DNA of 64,000 bases from Porphyra umbilicalis (Eukaryota; Rhodophyta; Bangiophyceae; Bangiales; Bangiaceae). A program made the translations under genes and the position numbers. The stretch is from NCBI GenBank assembly GCA_002049455.2, contig KV918888.1:1-64000 (forward strand), written 5' to 3'. Below, in pieces: positions 1 to 11,500 of the stretch (within the stretch, counting starts at the first letter, position 1; the number at the start of each line of letters is the position of its first letter). Below the pieces are notes generated by a model. It was not told where the DNA came from and did no database searches. It saw nothing but the letters and a program-made list of their open reading frames with translations.

Positions 1-2302
1 TCGACACCATGGGTGTCGCGGCGGCCGCAGCAGAGCACACTCCAGCATCACCCGGCGTGTAGTTCCCGGTCGGTTCAACTCTTGGCGCCCCGAGCTCCAT
101 CGACCGTCCGATGCGATCGCCCAGCAGCGACACCGACGCGGGGCTTAGCACCATCCCGTTCCTCCGCGAGCCAGCAGATAGCATAGCCTGCAGCTCCGTG
201 TTGACACCCCGGTACTGGTTGAGGTGCTCGTGCATCTCGGCCACCGCGATGATGAGCATCCTCTTCCGCTTCATCGAACGCGCCAGCTTGATGCGCCGCT
301 TCTCATTAGAGACCCGTGCGTGGAAGCGGTTGCGCTCCTTGCGTGTGATCTCGCGCAACGCACGCTGCTCGTCAGTCAGCTCGGACGACCGCGGACCACG
401 CTTGCGCTTGGGCTTGGGCTGCCCCTCCCGCCCGCCTTGCTCACCGTCACCTTCGTCTTCGCTGTAACAGCAAGAAAGTACGGTAGCGGCGAGCGCACGG
501 TAGTTTGGCACAATCGCCGTCACCATGGACATATCGGCCAGCGGCGACGATAGGAGAAGGCCGAGTTGGTCCAACGTCTGTCGCTTGAGCGTCCGTGTCT
601 CTTCTTCCATCGTCAGCGACGACGACAAACAAGAGTTGGAAATGGTCGTCCGAAGCAGGTGTCCGCTCTCGGCTACATACACCAGCGTTTGGCAGTAGCC
701 CCGGAAGTCGCCGCGCATGTCGGCCATGTCAAAGCCCGAAAAGTCGACGGGCGACGTGGGCGAACGGCTCAACCGCCTAGGGGGGCACAGGCAGAGCTCG
801 CCGACGCCGCCGCATTGCTTGCACAAGCTGTTCTCCACAAAACTCATATGCGTTAGGACGTGTTGCGGCTCCTCGTCGGGTGTCCGCGGCGCCAAGAACA
901 TGAAGACCGCCCGGTCGCGGGTACGGCTGTCGCGCGGATAAAACCAGGAAGCAATCACCACAGCACCGTGCCAGGAGTAGGTCAGGCACTCGCCAGTAGC
1001 TTCCTCGTACACAAAGCGCGTGTTGGAGCGGCTCGCGTCCCACCCATAGTCGCCGTTCGAGCTGGCGCCGTAGATGGAGCCCATCGTAGTGCCGCTGACT
1101 GTCGCGAAAGGCAGCACAAGCAGCTTTGAGTTTTGTTGAACCAGGTCGCCCTCCCGCAACGGCCCGACGCCCGAGCTCTCGAACTGCATGTTCATACTGA
1201 TCGCAAAGGCGTTATCAAGCGCTCCCTTGGACGGCCGCCCCGCATTGCCGCGTAGCAGCCACTCGCGCACGAGGCTGTTCTTCCGCATTAACTGCAGAGC
1301 TCGTTCACTGGAATGCATTGGCTGCGTCGGGGATGTGTTGACGCCGTTCTTGTAGTCGTCGATGATGCAATCAGCCAGCTCCATCGCACGTGGTTGTTTA
1401 ATAACGCCGTCACACACCTCAATCTCGTCGTCGACAACCTGCACGTCGGCGTCCTCGTCCAGAGATGGCGTCACGCCGGGAGTCGTCATAGGAAGCGGTA
1501 CAGCGGCCGCAGGATGAGGTGGCGTTGGCAGCGTCCGAGGCGGCGGAGGTGCCGGCTGCAGCGGCGGTGTCATTCGAACGATTGCAGTTGACGACACATT
1601 GGCATCCCCGTCCGTACTCCCCCCCGCGCTTACAATGCTGCAGCTGGGAGCCAGCAGCATCTGCTGGTTCATGTCCTCTGGAAAGGGCTTATGATTCAGC
1701 AACGGGTCGACTGGCGTGGTTGTCGGCACATTTCCAGCCAACGGGCCCTCCAGGTGCAGGTTCCCGAGCATCTCTCCCGCAGACGCACACGACGTGGTGG
1801 GTGGAGGTGGTGGCGGGACTCGCCCGATGAGATCGGCGCCGCCGCCACCGCCGCCTGGGAGACTGGCCAGCGGCGGTGGCGCCCCCGACCACGACAGCAG
1901 TACAGGTGACGCGACGTCCTCCGGCCAGTCGCGGAGATCGCTGACGCCCCCCGTCAAGCTCGCGCTACCGCCGGGGAGGCCGTCCGCCTCTTCGCCCCGG
2001 GCGCCACCTTCAACCCCACGAGCAGCCGCTCCAACATTTGTAGCCGGTGCCGCCGCGGGTTCGCCAACAAACGCCTCGATGCCGGGTGGACGGCCGGCGC
2101 TGCGTCGATCAGTACTTGCGAGCGCGCAGCCCGCGTCGTCGGCATCAAACAGCCCGCTGCCGATGTAGCCGGCAAAAGCGTTGCCGATATCGCTCGTCTG
2201 CGGGTCTCCTAGCGGCAAGGACCCGAACGGCGCGCCGCCGCCGGTGGTGGTAGTCGTCAAGCTCCCCTCCACGTTGCGTGCGTCCTGAAAGACCCCGTCC
2301 AT
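1..2302 (-). CDS. bZIP-like transcription regulator, 3' end cut by window edge
   Basis: On the minus strand one frame has no stop from the ATG at 2302 down to base 1, giving at least 767 residues; the C terminus lies outside the window. Near 270-400 the translation has a strongly basic segment containing RKERNRFHARVSNEKRRIK, followed by a heptad-like helix (KRKRMLIIAVAEMHEHL). This resembles the basic region and short zipper of bZIP proteins known from algae and stramenopiles (ERNRxHAK type). A lysine/arginine cluster (QPKPKRKRGPR), which could be a nuclear signal, lies just before it. The N-terminal half is low complexity (Gly, Pro, Ala, Thr). The middle has aromatic-rich sequence and a Cys cluster (CKQCGGVGELCLC, near 785-825) that I do not recognise. 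The start was chosen as the first plausible Met after upstream noise; an upstream exon is possible. DNA binding is inferred from the basic region only. The frame is seen directly; the family is moderately sure. Confidence 0.6.
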   Translation of the reverse strand, partial: MDGVFQDARNVEGSLTTTTTGGGAPFGSLPLGDPQTSDIGNAFAGYIGSGLFDADDAGCALASTDRRSAGRPPGIEAFVGEPAAAPATNVGAAARGVEGGARGEEADGLPGGSASLTGGVSDLRDWPEDVASPVLLSWSGAPPPLASLPGGGGGGADLIGRVPPPPPPTTSCASAGEMLGNLHLEGPLAGNVPTTTPVDPLLNHKPFPEDMNQQMLLAPSCSIVSAGGSTDGDANVSSTAIVRMTPPLQPAPPPPRTLPTPPHPAAAVPLPMTTPGVTPSLDEDADVQVVDDEIEVCDGVIKQPRAMELADCIIDDYKNGVNTSPTQPMHSSERALQLMRKNSLVREWLLRGNAGRPSKGALDNAFAISMNMQFESSGVGPLREGDLVQQNSKLLVLPFATVSGTTMGSIYGASSNGDYGWDASRSNTRFVYEEATGECLTYSWHGAVVIASWFYPRDSRTRDRAVFMFLAPRTPDEEPQHVLTHMSFVENSLCKQCGGVGELCLCPPRRLSRSPTSPVDFSGFDMADMRGDFRGYCQTLVYVAESGHLLRTTISNSCLSSSLTMEEETRTLKRQTLDQLGLLLSSPLADMSMVTAIVPNYRALAATVLSCCYSEDEGDGEQGGREGQPKPKRKRGPRSSELTDEQRALREITRKERNRFHARVSNEKRRIKLARSMKRKRMLIIAVAEMHEHLNQYRGVNTELQAMLSAGSRRNGMVLSPASVSLLGDRIGRSMELGAPRVEPTGNYTPGDAGVCSAAAAATPMVS

Positions 2303-5300
2303 CGCTCCGTCGAGAACAGGTTGCAAACGCCAACGACGGCGAACGCGGTAGGCGCGAGACACTGCTCCCACGTACGGAGATGCAGCAGCAGGCGCCACGA
2401 CGTCATCAACGAGCTGCCCAACTCGCACGCGTTCTCCTACCGCGCGTCTGTGGGCTCGCCGCGTGTGTGCGGCGGCGCCTACGTAGTTTCTGACGGAGCG
2501 GCCGCAGGCGGCGGAGGATGGCAGAGGAGCTTGTGACACGCCTTCTCCACAGAGGCAGCGCGGCCTTCCACTCGCCTACGGCTGGCGCGGCGGTCGGCAA
2601 CGGCCCCTCACGGGGGCCACCAATCACACAGGCGGCAGGGCCAGCGGCGGCAGGAGCGACGTGGCGGGGGGGCGTGAGGTGTGGAAAAGCCGACCAGCAG
2701 TGGCCTTGTAAAGCGAAATGCCAAGGATGGCGAGCCACCAAGGCGCGTCCCGTGCCAAGGCGAAGTGTCAAGCAACAGAGAGCTTGGAAAGGACCCCTCC
2801 AGTACCCTAGGCTAGGGCAGACGCGCAGGCGGCCGCCGCGCAGGCGTGTGGCAGCGGCTTGGACAGTGGAGGCAAGGGACACGCAACCAGATTTGTGTAG
2901 TGGATTCGCCCATCCCCACGTGCGACGCAGTAGGCTTGGCTGCCAACGCCAAGCTGCGGTGAGGTTGACCAACCCCCCCACCCACCGGGGGGTGTTGCCA
3001 ACGACAAACCCGGCAAGGCGGCACGCGCGGTACTTAGGGGAAGGGCCGGCGCGGTGCGACGGTTGGTCCAGCAGTGCCGCCAAATAGTCGCTCGGGAAGC
3101 GTGACGGCCGCCCGTCTGACTGCCTGGCCGGCCCACACGGGTGCTCTCTCCAGTACGGTTCCGCCGAGGCAAAAAACGGGACAGAAATCAGCCTAATCTC
3201 GGATTCAGCAGGCTCGTACAGGCACAACGCCTGCGTGGCACCTCGAGCGATTGACGAGTCGCACTGGGTCTCTCGTGAGCCAGACCATCTTGCCGGCCTT
3301 TCAATTTACCCACTCTCACGGGCTTGACCTTGATGAAGCTTGACATGGTGCCCTGCGGCTTTGGGCTCACGGCCAGACCAGCTGTCGCTCGATCTTGCTC
3401 GACGGACCAGAAGCTAGCGTACATCGAGTCTCGCGGCAATTCTGCTCCCCCGTGACGGAGCGTGTCTACCACCGTCGAACCGACGGTTGGACCCGCAGAC
3501 AGGTGGATCGACCAATGAGCGGAGCCGATCCGAGCTGTCTCGTCTACCCCGCCCAGTTGGGCCCACTGTATCCCGGGTTCGAGCCAGCTCGTGGCTGAGC
3601 CGCCGTCGCGACACACGTCGCCTCGCTGCGCACAGTGAAAAAGGGCCCCACATCCACGCCTCCTCCTTGCGTCAGCCGACCGAAGCGGGTGAAACCACCA
3701 CCAGGACTCACAATGTGGGTCGTGATATGGTCGAGGGATTGGCCTTGTTCCCCCCCGTGCTTCCATGTCTCCACGGCCGTTCCCACAACATTGGACTGCC
3801 GCTGTCGAGCCGGATCGACCCGCACGCACGGAGCAGCAATATGGCCCCCAAGCAACGTTGGCACATGATCCACGTGTCTGCCGGCATCAACTGCTGTCGT
3901 CATAGCAGCGGTCATCCTAGGATCCTAAGTACCTTCAGGATCCCTTACATGTAAGGGATCCTGCAGGTACTTAGGCTCATGACAGCAAAGCAGCCAACCG
4001 CTGACGTAGATGTGGCTGTTTAAGGACGCGGACTTGATTCTAGAATGGAATAGCCGATAGAGATAGCCTGAGTTGTTTACAATGCTCTCAGGCGGACGGA
4101 GCCCTGCAGTGGCGTGCCGAGGACGAGCACACGCAAGCGCAATCAAGCCGGGAAGGCGCGTCAATGACAATGCCTCTCACAGAAGACCGCCGCCACTGTT
4201 TTCGGACAAGGACTGGGGAGGAGGAGCACGTAGACCGTGCTCCCCCAAGCCTGGTGTCAGCCGGCGGTACGAGCGACCGGGACAGGGATGCGAAGAGACG
4301 ACCCGAGCAGCACGAGTGCTGACACGGAGAGATATGCGTGCGTGGCTGGCCAAGGGACTCGGGTAGCCAAACCTGCCAGTGGGGGAGCAGGGGAGGCTGT
4401 CGGTCGGTCGGCGCTGCGGCGTGCGCCTGGGCCAGAGGCAAGAGCAGGACGGGGCACGAGTCCAGGACGAGAAAGTGAGAGCAGCGGGGCGAGGGGTCCG
4501 ACTGAGGGCTGCGGGCACCACCTTGAGAGGATACAGCTGACTGCAGCGGGGACTAGCCCCGGAGCAGTGGAAGAAGACGAGGCATTCCTTTTTCATCCAT
4601 CTAGCCTGGGTTGAAGCGCAAGCTCACGGACGGCGTGCTTGTGTGCGGACACACTACGCGCGGGCGACGCATTTGTGTGGGGTGTCTCACGACAGCCACG
4701 ACCGCCGCTCACCACATCCGCCGCAACAGCGACGGCCGCGGCGTTGCCAACAGCTCCCGTCGCTGGGATACCCACCGGCGCCGGCGTTTTGTCTCGAGCG
4801 GCCTTTTGAATGTCCCTGGCTCCACCGAAGGCTTCAGCGGTGATATGCCCGCCGGACGTCCGCCCGGCGGCTGGACCAAACACTCCGCCAAAGGGCCGAC
4901 CCGGCCGTCACTGCCTACCATTGTGCCGCCCGAAGAGCGCCGCATACCTCCCCGCCTTTAGTCGCGCGGTCGGCCCCGGGTTCTCAATGGCCACAGCCAC
5001 AGCGGTGACGCCGGAAGCTCCAGAGCGACAAGTCTGTCGGTCAGCCGCCACTTTTGGCGCGAGAAGATAGGGGGCGGGGGGGGAGGAGTTTTTGCCTGTT
5101 GGGGCCGGCGAAGCGAGCGGCTGGTACCGTCGTTGCCATCGCCAACATGCTAGCTGGCGCCACATGGCGCGGCAGCAGTATGGAGCCCTTGTTTCGCCCC
5201 ACTGAGGTCGTGGCAGTTCGTGCAGTGAAGACGAAGTCAAGCTGAAAATCGACTTTGTGCAGAAGCGTGGAGATGAGATGGACTGTACTGGGACTTGGGC

Positions 5301-5521
5301 CCTGAAATGTGGATTTACCGATGAATGAGTAGCCTGAATAAGCCCCCGCTCAGTGTGACCACGTGGACGATCCCTGGCCGCAATAATCAAATGGCCGATT
5401 TCAAAGATGCTCCCTAGATAACGAAAGATAATGTTCGCATCGACCAATTCGAGGCCACTTTTTCTGAGATAACCTACTCTTATTCGAGGTAGGGGTAACC
5501 TACTGATAACCACCTCGAGCC
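2303..5521. other. intergenic region, no gene recognised
   Basis: No open frame here gives a recognisable protein. The longest ones (for example minus 2406-3227 and 4908-5567) have arbitrary composition. The stretch holds a strong hairpin at 3911-3982 and several AT-richer patches. It may contain degraded mobile DNA and the promoters of the two flanking genes. Confidence 0.5.
3911..3982. repeat. long near-perfect inverted repeat (hairpin)
   Basis: The arms 3924-3949 and 3950-3975 are reverse complements at 25 of 26 positions with no spacer, starting CCTAAGTACC and ending GGTACTTAGG. GTCAT at 3911-3915 and ATGAC at 3978-3982 extend the symmetry outward. It could extrude as a cruciform or be a very short inverted-repeat element. 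Confidence 0.85.
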
Positions 5522-6193
5522 ATGGGGACTTGGCCCATCGACCCTCGCGATCACGGCTCGACACCACGCCCTTCGCTGACGCTGCTGCTCGAGCGTCGCG
5601 TGGCAGTGATGGCCGCCAACGGCGGCGGTAGTGGCAGCGGTGATGGCCATAGCGGCAGCGGCGGTCGTGATGATGGCGCCCTTCGAGCCCTCCCCCATGT
5701 AACCACCGATGGGTTCACGTTGCGGCGGTTGGTCGCCGCTGACTTTAGCAGCAACTACATGGCGTTATTGGGGCAGCTGACGCGGGCGCCACCAGTGGCC
5801 AAGGCGGCGTTTGAGGCCTTTGTCGCTGCCGCCGACGCGGATGGCACGGGCCACCTGGTGCTCGTCGCCCAAGCGCCGCTGCCGCCGGGCGCCGACGCGG
5901 GGCTAGCGCCCCCGTCCTCCCCCCCGACGCCGATCATTGCCGCGACGGCGACGCTGCTCGTCGAGCGCAAGCTCGTGCGCGGCGGCGCGCCCGCCGGCCA
6001 CCTGGAGGATGTGGTCGTCGACGCGCGCTTTCGGGGCACCGGCCTCGGCCGGCGGATGGTCGACGCGTTGACCGCCGAGGCCCGGCGGCGGGGCTGCTAC
6101 AAGGTGATCCTCGATTGCGCAGAGAGCAACGTGGAGTTTTATCGGCGGTGTGGGTACGAGACCAAGGAGCTGCAGATGGCACGCTACTTTTGA
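5522..6193 (+). CDS. GNA1: glucosamine 6-phosphate N-acetyltransferase
   Basis: The 223-residue product is a GNAT-fold enzyme. GNA1 transfers acetyl from acetyl-CoA to glucosamine 6-phosphate in the cytosolic route to UDP-GlcNAc. The C-terminal half matches the family closely: IIAATATLLVERK (about 138-150), GHLEDVVVDARFRGTGLGRRM (the acetyl-CoA loop RGTGLG at about 171-176), GCYKVILDC (191-199) and a terminal FYRRCGYETKELQMARYF. The family is about 150-185 residues; the extra length is a Gly/Ser/Asp-rich N terminus. A second Met at 5609 (MAANGGG) would give 194 residues and may be the true start. A Gly/Pro-rich insertion near 120-136 sits before the strand that leads into the CoA site. There is no intron. 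The gene converges on QCR6. Confidence 0.92.
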   Translation: MGTWPIDPRDHGSTPRPSLTLLLERRVAVMAANGGGSGSGDGHSGSGGRDDGALRALPHVTTDGFTLRRLVAADFSSNYMALLGQLTRAPPVAKAAFEAFVAAADADGTGHLVLVAQAPLPPGADAGLAPPSSPPTPIIAATATLLVERKLVRGGAPAGHLEDVVVDARFRGTGLGRRMVDALTAEARRRGCYKVILDCAESNVEFYRRCGYETKELQMARYF

Positions 6194-6775
6194 CGCTGCC
6201 GCCCGCATCGTGGTGCGTGCCCGGCCCACACATAGGTGGGGGGAGCGGGGTGGGGGGAGCGGGGTGGGGGGGGGGAGGGTCGCGAGGTCGGGACGAAACT
6301 GCAGAGGGGCGCGCGAGGCAGCTCCCCCATCACCTACTCAAGGGGTGGGACGGATGCACGCACACACCGTCCGATACGCAGCCGCCGCTGCCGTGTGCCG
6401 CCCCGGACGGCAAGCGCCTGCCAACAATACGCTCCAAGAGTCGCACGCTGCAAAGGGCGGCGCGCCGGTTGGGGCCCTATCGACAACATACTGCCCGAAG
6501 CCACAGCAGCTGAAGACGAGCCGCGCGCAATATCCAATGCCTGGCGCGTGTGCGTGACGTACTCCAAAGAAGGCAGGAAAAGAGGTCGAGACAACCCAAA
6601 AAAACCAAGACCTCGATGCACACTAATCGAGAGAGGCACTCACGCGGCGCCCACCAGCGCCGCACGGCGGGCGCAGGCGGCAGCCATCACCACCGCCCGA
6701 ACGACCCAACGGCAGCGGGCCGTTGACTCCCTGCCCGCCCCGTCGACGCGCAGCGTGGCGCGCGCGCCCGCCACG
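6194..6775. other. convergent intergenic region between GNA1 and QCR6
   Basis: This holds the 3' ends of two convergent genes. There are short G runs just after the GNA1 stop. No other gene and no clear polyadenylation signal are seen. Confidence 0.5.
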
Positions 6776-7626
6776 TTACTTGAGCGGCGCAAAGATCTTC
6801 TTGGCAGCCTGCAGTTGCAGCCCCGCAATCGCGAGCGAAAACAGCCGGGAGGGCAACGTGCAAGGGGTGGTGCGGGACAGGGCCAGAAGAACATCAAAAA
6901 ACACAGGCAGCAAGGCACGGCGGGTATGTTAGTATCAATGCAATCCAACGAGGCAAGATCAGCACGACGGCGGCTGCCGGGGGCCAGCCGGCACGGATCC
7001 GGGCTCGGGTGACGACATCAGGAATGTGTTTGTTTCCCCCCGCTGGTGGTCGGAAAGTTGTTGAAAAAGCATCATTGTCGTCGGCCGCACGCCGCACGGG
7101 CGGGGTCGGTGCAGCCCTGCAAACCGCAGACGGGCAAGCATCGGGGCGGCAGCAGCAGCAGCACCAACGTACGCAAACGTCGACACACTTCCAAAAGTCC
7201 AGGTACTGGCCGGTGCAGTGGGCCTCCTCGTCGCCCGACGCCGCTACGCGCTTGATGCACGCCTCATAATCTGCCCATCGCTGCGACGTGGACCAGAGGG
7301 CAAGGACACGCAAGACAAGAGCACCAAGCAGTCGTCCGAAAGACGCCAATAGACCGCGGGGCGACCACAAAAACACGACCGACCAACAGGGGGGCCCCAC
7401 AAGAACCAACACCGTCAGCGTCTCGCGAGACAACCCACGCGGACACCCCGACGCGCAACACACAACACGTCGCCCAAATGCCAACACCAAACCGGCAAAC
7501 AGCATGCGTATGCGGCAGCACGGCCGCCGCCGCCACCGTCCCCCCCGCCGCGCCACGTACCTGCGAGCACCCCGGCTTGCACGCCTCCTCGATCGTCGGC
7601 TTGGTGTCAACGGGATCGTCATCCAT
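6776..7626 (-). CDS. QCR6: cytochrome bc1 complex subunit 6 (hinge protein), three exons
   Basis: The exons are 7626-7561, 7280-7173 and 6808-6776, joined in phase 0 to give 68 residues. This equals the length of plant QCR6 and suits a complex III subunit of the mitochondrial intermembrane space, where the acidic hinge protein helps cytochrome c dock on cytochrome c1. Exon 1 begins MDDDPVDTKPTIEEACKPGC. Exon 2 carries WADYEACIKRV and HCTGQYLDFWKCVD. Exon 3 is AAKKIFAPLK and stop. The paired cysteines of the CHCH-like helical hairpin are present (CKPGC, C, HCTGQ, KCVDVC). Both donors are GTACGT and the acceptors are CGCAG and TGCAG; the introns are 280 and 364 bases. No basic presequence is seen, as in plants. 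The join is my reconstruction from splice signals and family match. Confidence 0.9.
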
Positions 7627-7681
7627 GGTCAACCGGGGCTCGACACGGGCGCGTGCCGCAAAGTCTACAACGTGCCAGAGG

Positions 7682-7683
<2 letters not shown>

Positions 7684-7712
<29 letters not shown>
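7684..7712. repeat. G homopolymer of 29 bases
   Basis: An uninterrupted run of 29 G lies just upstream of the QCR6 start codon and marks the left edge of the GC-extreme island. The length as printed should be treated as uncertain. Confidence 0.9.
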
Positions 7713-8229
7713 TGTCAGGCGGGCGGATCGGCGCAGCGGGTGGCGGCGGCGGCCGGGGCGGTCATCGCCGCCATCATGGCCGAGCCGCGGGCATCGCTTT
7801 GAGGGTGCGCCGGCCAGAGTGGTGTGCGGAATCTCCAGGCAATTTCCCATTTATGTCAAGATGCGAAAAGACTGGTGTACTTGCTCAACATTGGCAGGCA
7901 AAACCATTGAAAATGCCACCCACACGTCTCGCACGGAGCGCGGCGAGCACCGCATGCGCCGCGCCCGAGGACGACGGGCACGACCCTGGTGGGCGCCGAG
8001 CGGCATGGCGCCCGCCCCCGAGGCGCCGTCGAAAGCGCAAGCACAGCGCTGCAAGCGCAAGCGGACCGCCGTCGCCACGGCGGCACGAGTCACCCCAAAA
8101 AAGACACCACACGCGCCACCGCACAGGCGCCGACGCCGCTCGCGCCGCGCCACTACGACGCCACCGCCCCCCCCCCTCAGTCCCAGTCCCCCCCCAACCC
8201 CCCCCCCCCCCCCCCCCCCTCCGCCGCCA

Positions 8230-8548
8230 CTACCGCGGCCTCCACCCCCCCCCCATCGTCCACCGGGTAGCGCCCCATGGCGGCGGCGGCCGCCGCGGCG
8301 GTCGCGGCCAACCCCCCCCCGCCCCCACGTCGCACGGCGGCAGCGCCGCCGCCGCCGCCGCAAGCACCCCGCGCACCGTCTGCAAGACGGCGACCAAGTC
8401 GCCCGCGTCAACGGCGCCGGCGCGGGCGACGGTCGACGCCCAGGGCGCGCCCGCCGTCCACGCAGCGACGGCGGGCGCGAGGGCCCCGTGCAGCAGCCCC
8501 GCGGGGGGGGGGGGGCGCCCGCGCCCGCCGCGCCAGCGCCCACCACCG

Positions 8549-8579
<31 letters not shown>

Positions 8580-11500
8580 CCGTGTGGTGGGGGTGCCCGC
8601 CCGCGCCCCGATCGACGGCCGCGTCGGCATACGCGCCGTCCCCGTCGGCGGCGAGCGCGGCGAGCGCGGCGGTCGTCGGGGCGGCGGCGGAGCCCAGCGG
8701 CGTCCCGACACCGTCACCCCCCCCCACCCGCCGCCGCCGCCGCCGCCACCGCCGCCGCCCGCAGCGCCGGCCGCGCCGACAGCGCCACCGCCCCCGCCGG
8801 CGCCCGCGGCGGCGGTCCCCCCCCCCCCCCCCCCCCCCCCCCCCGCCAAGTGCCGCCGCTCCACCGCCACCAGCGCCGCGCGCACGTCGGCGGCGTCGGC
8901 CAAAAACCCGTCGACGGCGCCGACAAACACGTCGGCCGCGTCGGTCGCGTCGCGCGGGTCCCCCCCCCCAAACGCGCCCCCCGGCGACGACGAGGACGCT
9001 TCCATCACGACGGTCCCCCCCCCCGCCGCCGCCGCGGCGGTGGCGACCACCCCCCCGGCCACGCGTCGGCGGCCACGCACGCGGCGGCGGCGGCGAGCGC
9101 CGGCGGGGTCGCGGCGGCGACGCCATCGACGAGCACCAGCGCGGCGGCGGCGTAGAGGGCGGGCCGCGGCGGCAGCGGCAGCGCCGCCGCCACGTGCCCG
9201 AGCAGCGTCACCGTGAGGGTGCGGGGGCGCGGCACGGCCAGCGCGACCGTGTCTTCGAGGACGGCGAGGACGCCGTCGCGGCGGCCGCGGCGCGCCTCGT
9301 CCGCGGCCGCCGACGCGCGGTCGGCGGCGGCGGTGGTGGCGGCGGCGGCGGCTGCCGCTTCGGCCAGCGCCGCCGCGCGGCGGCGGTGGCGTTGGAGCGC
9401 CTCCACGGCGGCCGCGAGGGCGGCGTCGGGGGGGGTGCCCGCCGCCAGGGCACCCTCCAGTGCCGTGCGGATGGCGGGCAGCGTGGCGGCGGCGGCGGGG
9501 GCGGGGGCGGGCGCGCCCGCCCACCCGCCGCCGCCACCGCCGCCGTCACCGCCGCCGTCGCCGCCCCGGTCGGCGGTTGCCCGAAAGACGACGCGCCGCG
9601 CGGCAGCGGCGGCGGTCGCCGCCTCGGCCACCGCCGCCGCCACCCGACCCGCCTGCCGCACGAGCGGCGGCGGCGGCGACAGCACCAGCCGCCCGTCGTC
9701 GACGCGGTCGCCGCCGGCCGCGCCGGCCGCGGCGGCGGCAGCCACCACCTCCCGCAGCCGCCCGGCGACGGCGGCGAGCGACCGGCGCTCCCCGTCGCCG
9801 ACCGGGGACGCGACGCCCCGCCCGGCGCACCCCGGCGGAAAGTCAAACGCCGCCGCCGCGACTGCGTCGCGCACGACGCCGACCTCGAGGGCGACGCGGG
9901 GGGTGGGGAGGCGGGGGAGGCCCCCGCCGACGCACTGGGGGGGGGGGGGTTGGGGGAGATCCCCGCCGCCCGTGGCGCCGGCGCCCCCCCCGCCCGCCAG
10001 TGCCCCAGCGGCGGTGGCGGCGCCACGGGCGGCACCCCCCCCCGACCCGTTGGCGCCGTCCTCCGCGTCGGCCGCCGCCGCCGCGTCGGCGGCGGCCCCG
10101 TCCACGTCGGCCTCGTGGTCGTCCTCTGACGCAACGGCGAGGACGTCGGCGAGGGGCACGAGCGCCCACTCGCCGCCGTCGGTAATGACAATGGCCGACA
10201 CATTGTCGGCGGCGCCGGTGCGGCCGCCGGGGGCGGCGGCGGCGCCGCCCGACAGCACCGCCTCCATGTCGTCGACGGCCGCGTCGCCGCCGTCCGACGT
10301 GGCCGCCGCGCCCTCCTCCCCAACGCCGTCCCAAAAGCCGCCGTCAGTGTCGGCGCCGCCGCCGCCGGCACCGCCGGCACCCACGGGCCCGTCGAGCACC
10401 TTGACGAGCACCGCCGGCACGGCGGCCACGGCCCCATCCGGCAAGTCCCGCGGCGGCACCTTTCCCCCCCCCCCCCCCCACCCCCCCCCCCGCAATGGCG
10501 GCGAGCCACGCCGCGTCTGCCGCCGCCGCCACGTCGGCGGGCGTCCCCCCCCCCGGCCGCAGCGCCACGACCGTCCCCGCCTCGGCCGCCCGCAACGACG
10601 AGGCCACGTGCGCGGCCACGTACGCGTCCACGTGGGCGGCCATGGCGTCGTGGAGGCCGACCGCGTCGGCGGCGGCGGCGGCCGCCCGCCCCGACGCGGC
10701 GAGCACCCCCCAGTCGACGCCCGCAAGCGACGCCGTCGCCGCCGCCGCCGCACTCGACGTGGCCGTTGCCGCGGCGGCGGCGACGGCGCGCCGCGCCCAC
10801 CGCCGGTGGGCGGCGAGGCTACCGTCGCGCACCAGCGCCGCGTGGCCGCCGACGCCAAAGCGCCGCACGGAGCGGAGGGTGGCGGCGTAGCCGCCGGCGA
10901 CGCCCCGGGGGGACGTGAGCGTGCCGACGGGGGTGGCCGCCGCCGTGGCGGCGGCGGCGGCAGTGGCAGCGGACGCGGCGGCGGCGGCCGCCGACGCCGT
11001 GACCGCCGACGGGGACCGCCCGCCGCCGCGGCCGCTGCCGGCGCCCGCCGCGTGCCCGCCGACGCTGCCGCCGCTGTCGCCGCCGCCGCCCGCCGTCACG
11101 TCGGCGGCCGAGCCGTCGGTCAGGAGCGCCGGCCCCAACAAGGCCGTCGTGAGGTCCGCCGCCAACTCCACATCCTCCGCCCCCCCGTCCTCGTACAAGA
11201 CGATCAGCCGCGCGGGCGTCGCGGCCGCGCCCACCCCATCGGGCGCGGCGCGCGCGGCGAGCGCCGCGCCCGACAGGATGCCCTTGCGGCGGTCGGCAAT
11301 CGCCGCCACCGCCCCCGCCACGGCCACAACCGTCGGCGACCGGGGGAGGGTGCGGAGGTCCGCCTCCCCCAGGTGCGCGTCCCACACCAGCACCCGGATG
11401 GCGCGGGCGCGAAAGAGGGCGACCGCTATCGCCCGCAGGGCGGGGGATACGCCCGCGTGCAGCACGCCGACGCCGCCCGAGAGGACGTCGAGAAAGACGG

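Noticed and set aside
2406-3227. Minus-strand open frame of 273 codons
   Set aside because: Composition is arbitrary (Trp, Arg, Pro-rich), there is no family resemblance, and it overlaps the start region of the bZIP-like gene in another frame.
3530-3600. tRNA-like T-loop sequence GGGTTCGAGCC
   Set aside because: No matching T-stem, anticodon arm or acceptor stem can be folded around it.
4908-5567. Minus-strand open frame of 219 codons overlapping the start of GNA1
   Set aside because: It overlaps the conserved gene on the other strand and shows no recognisable motif.
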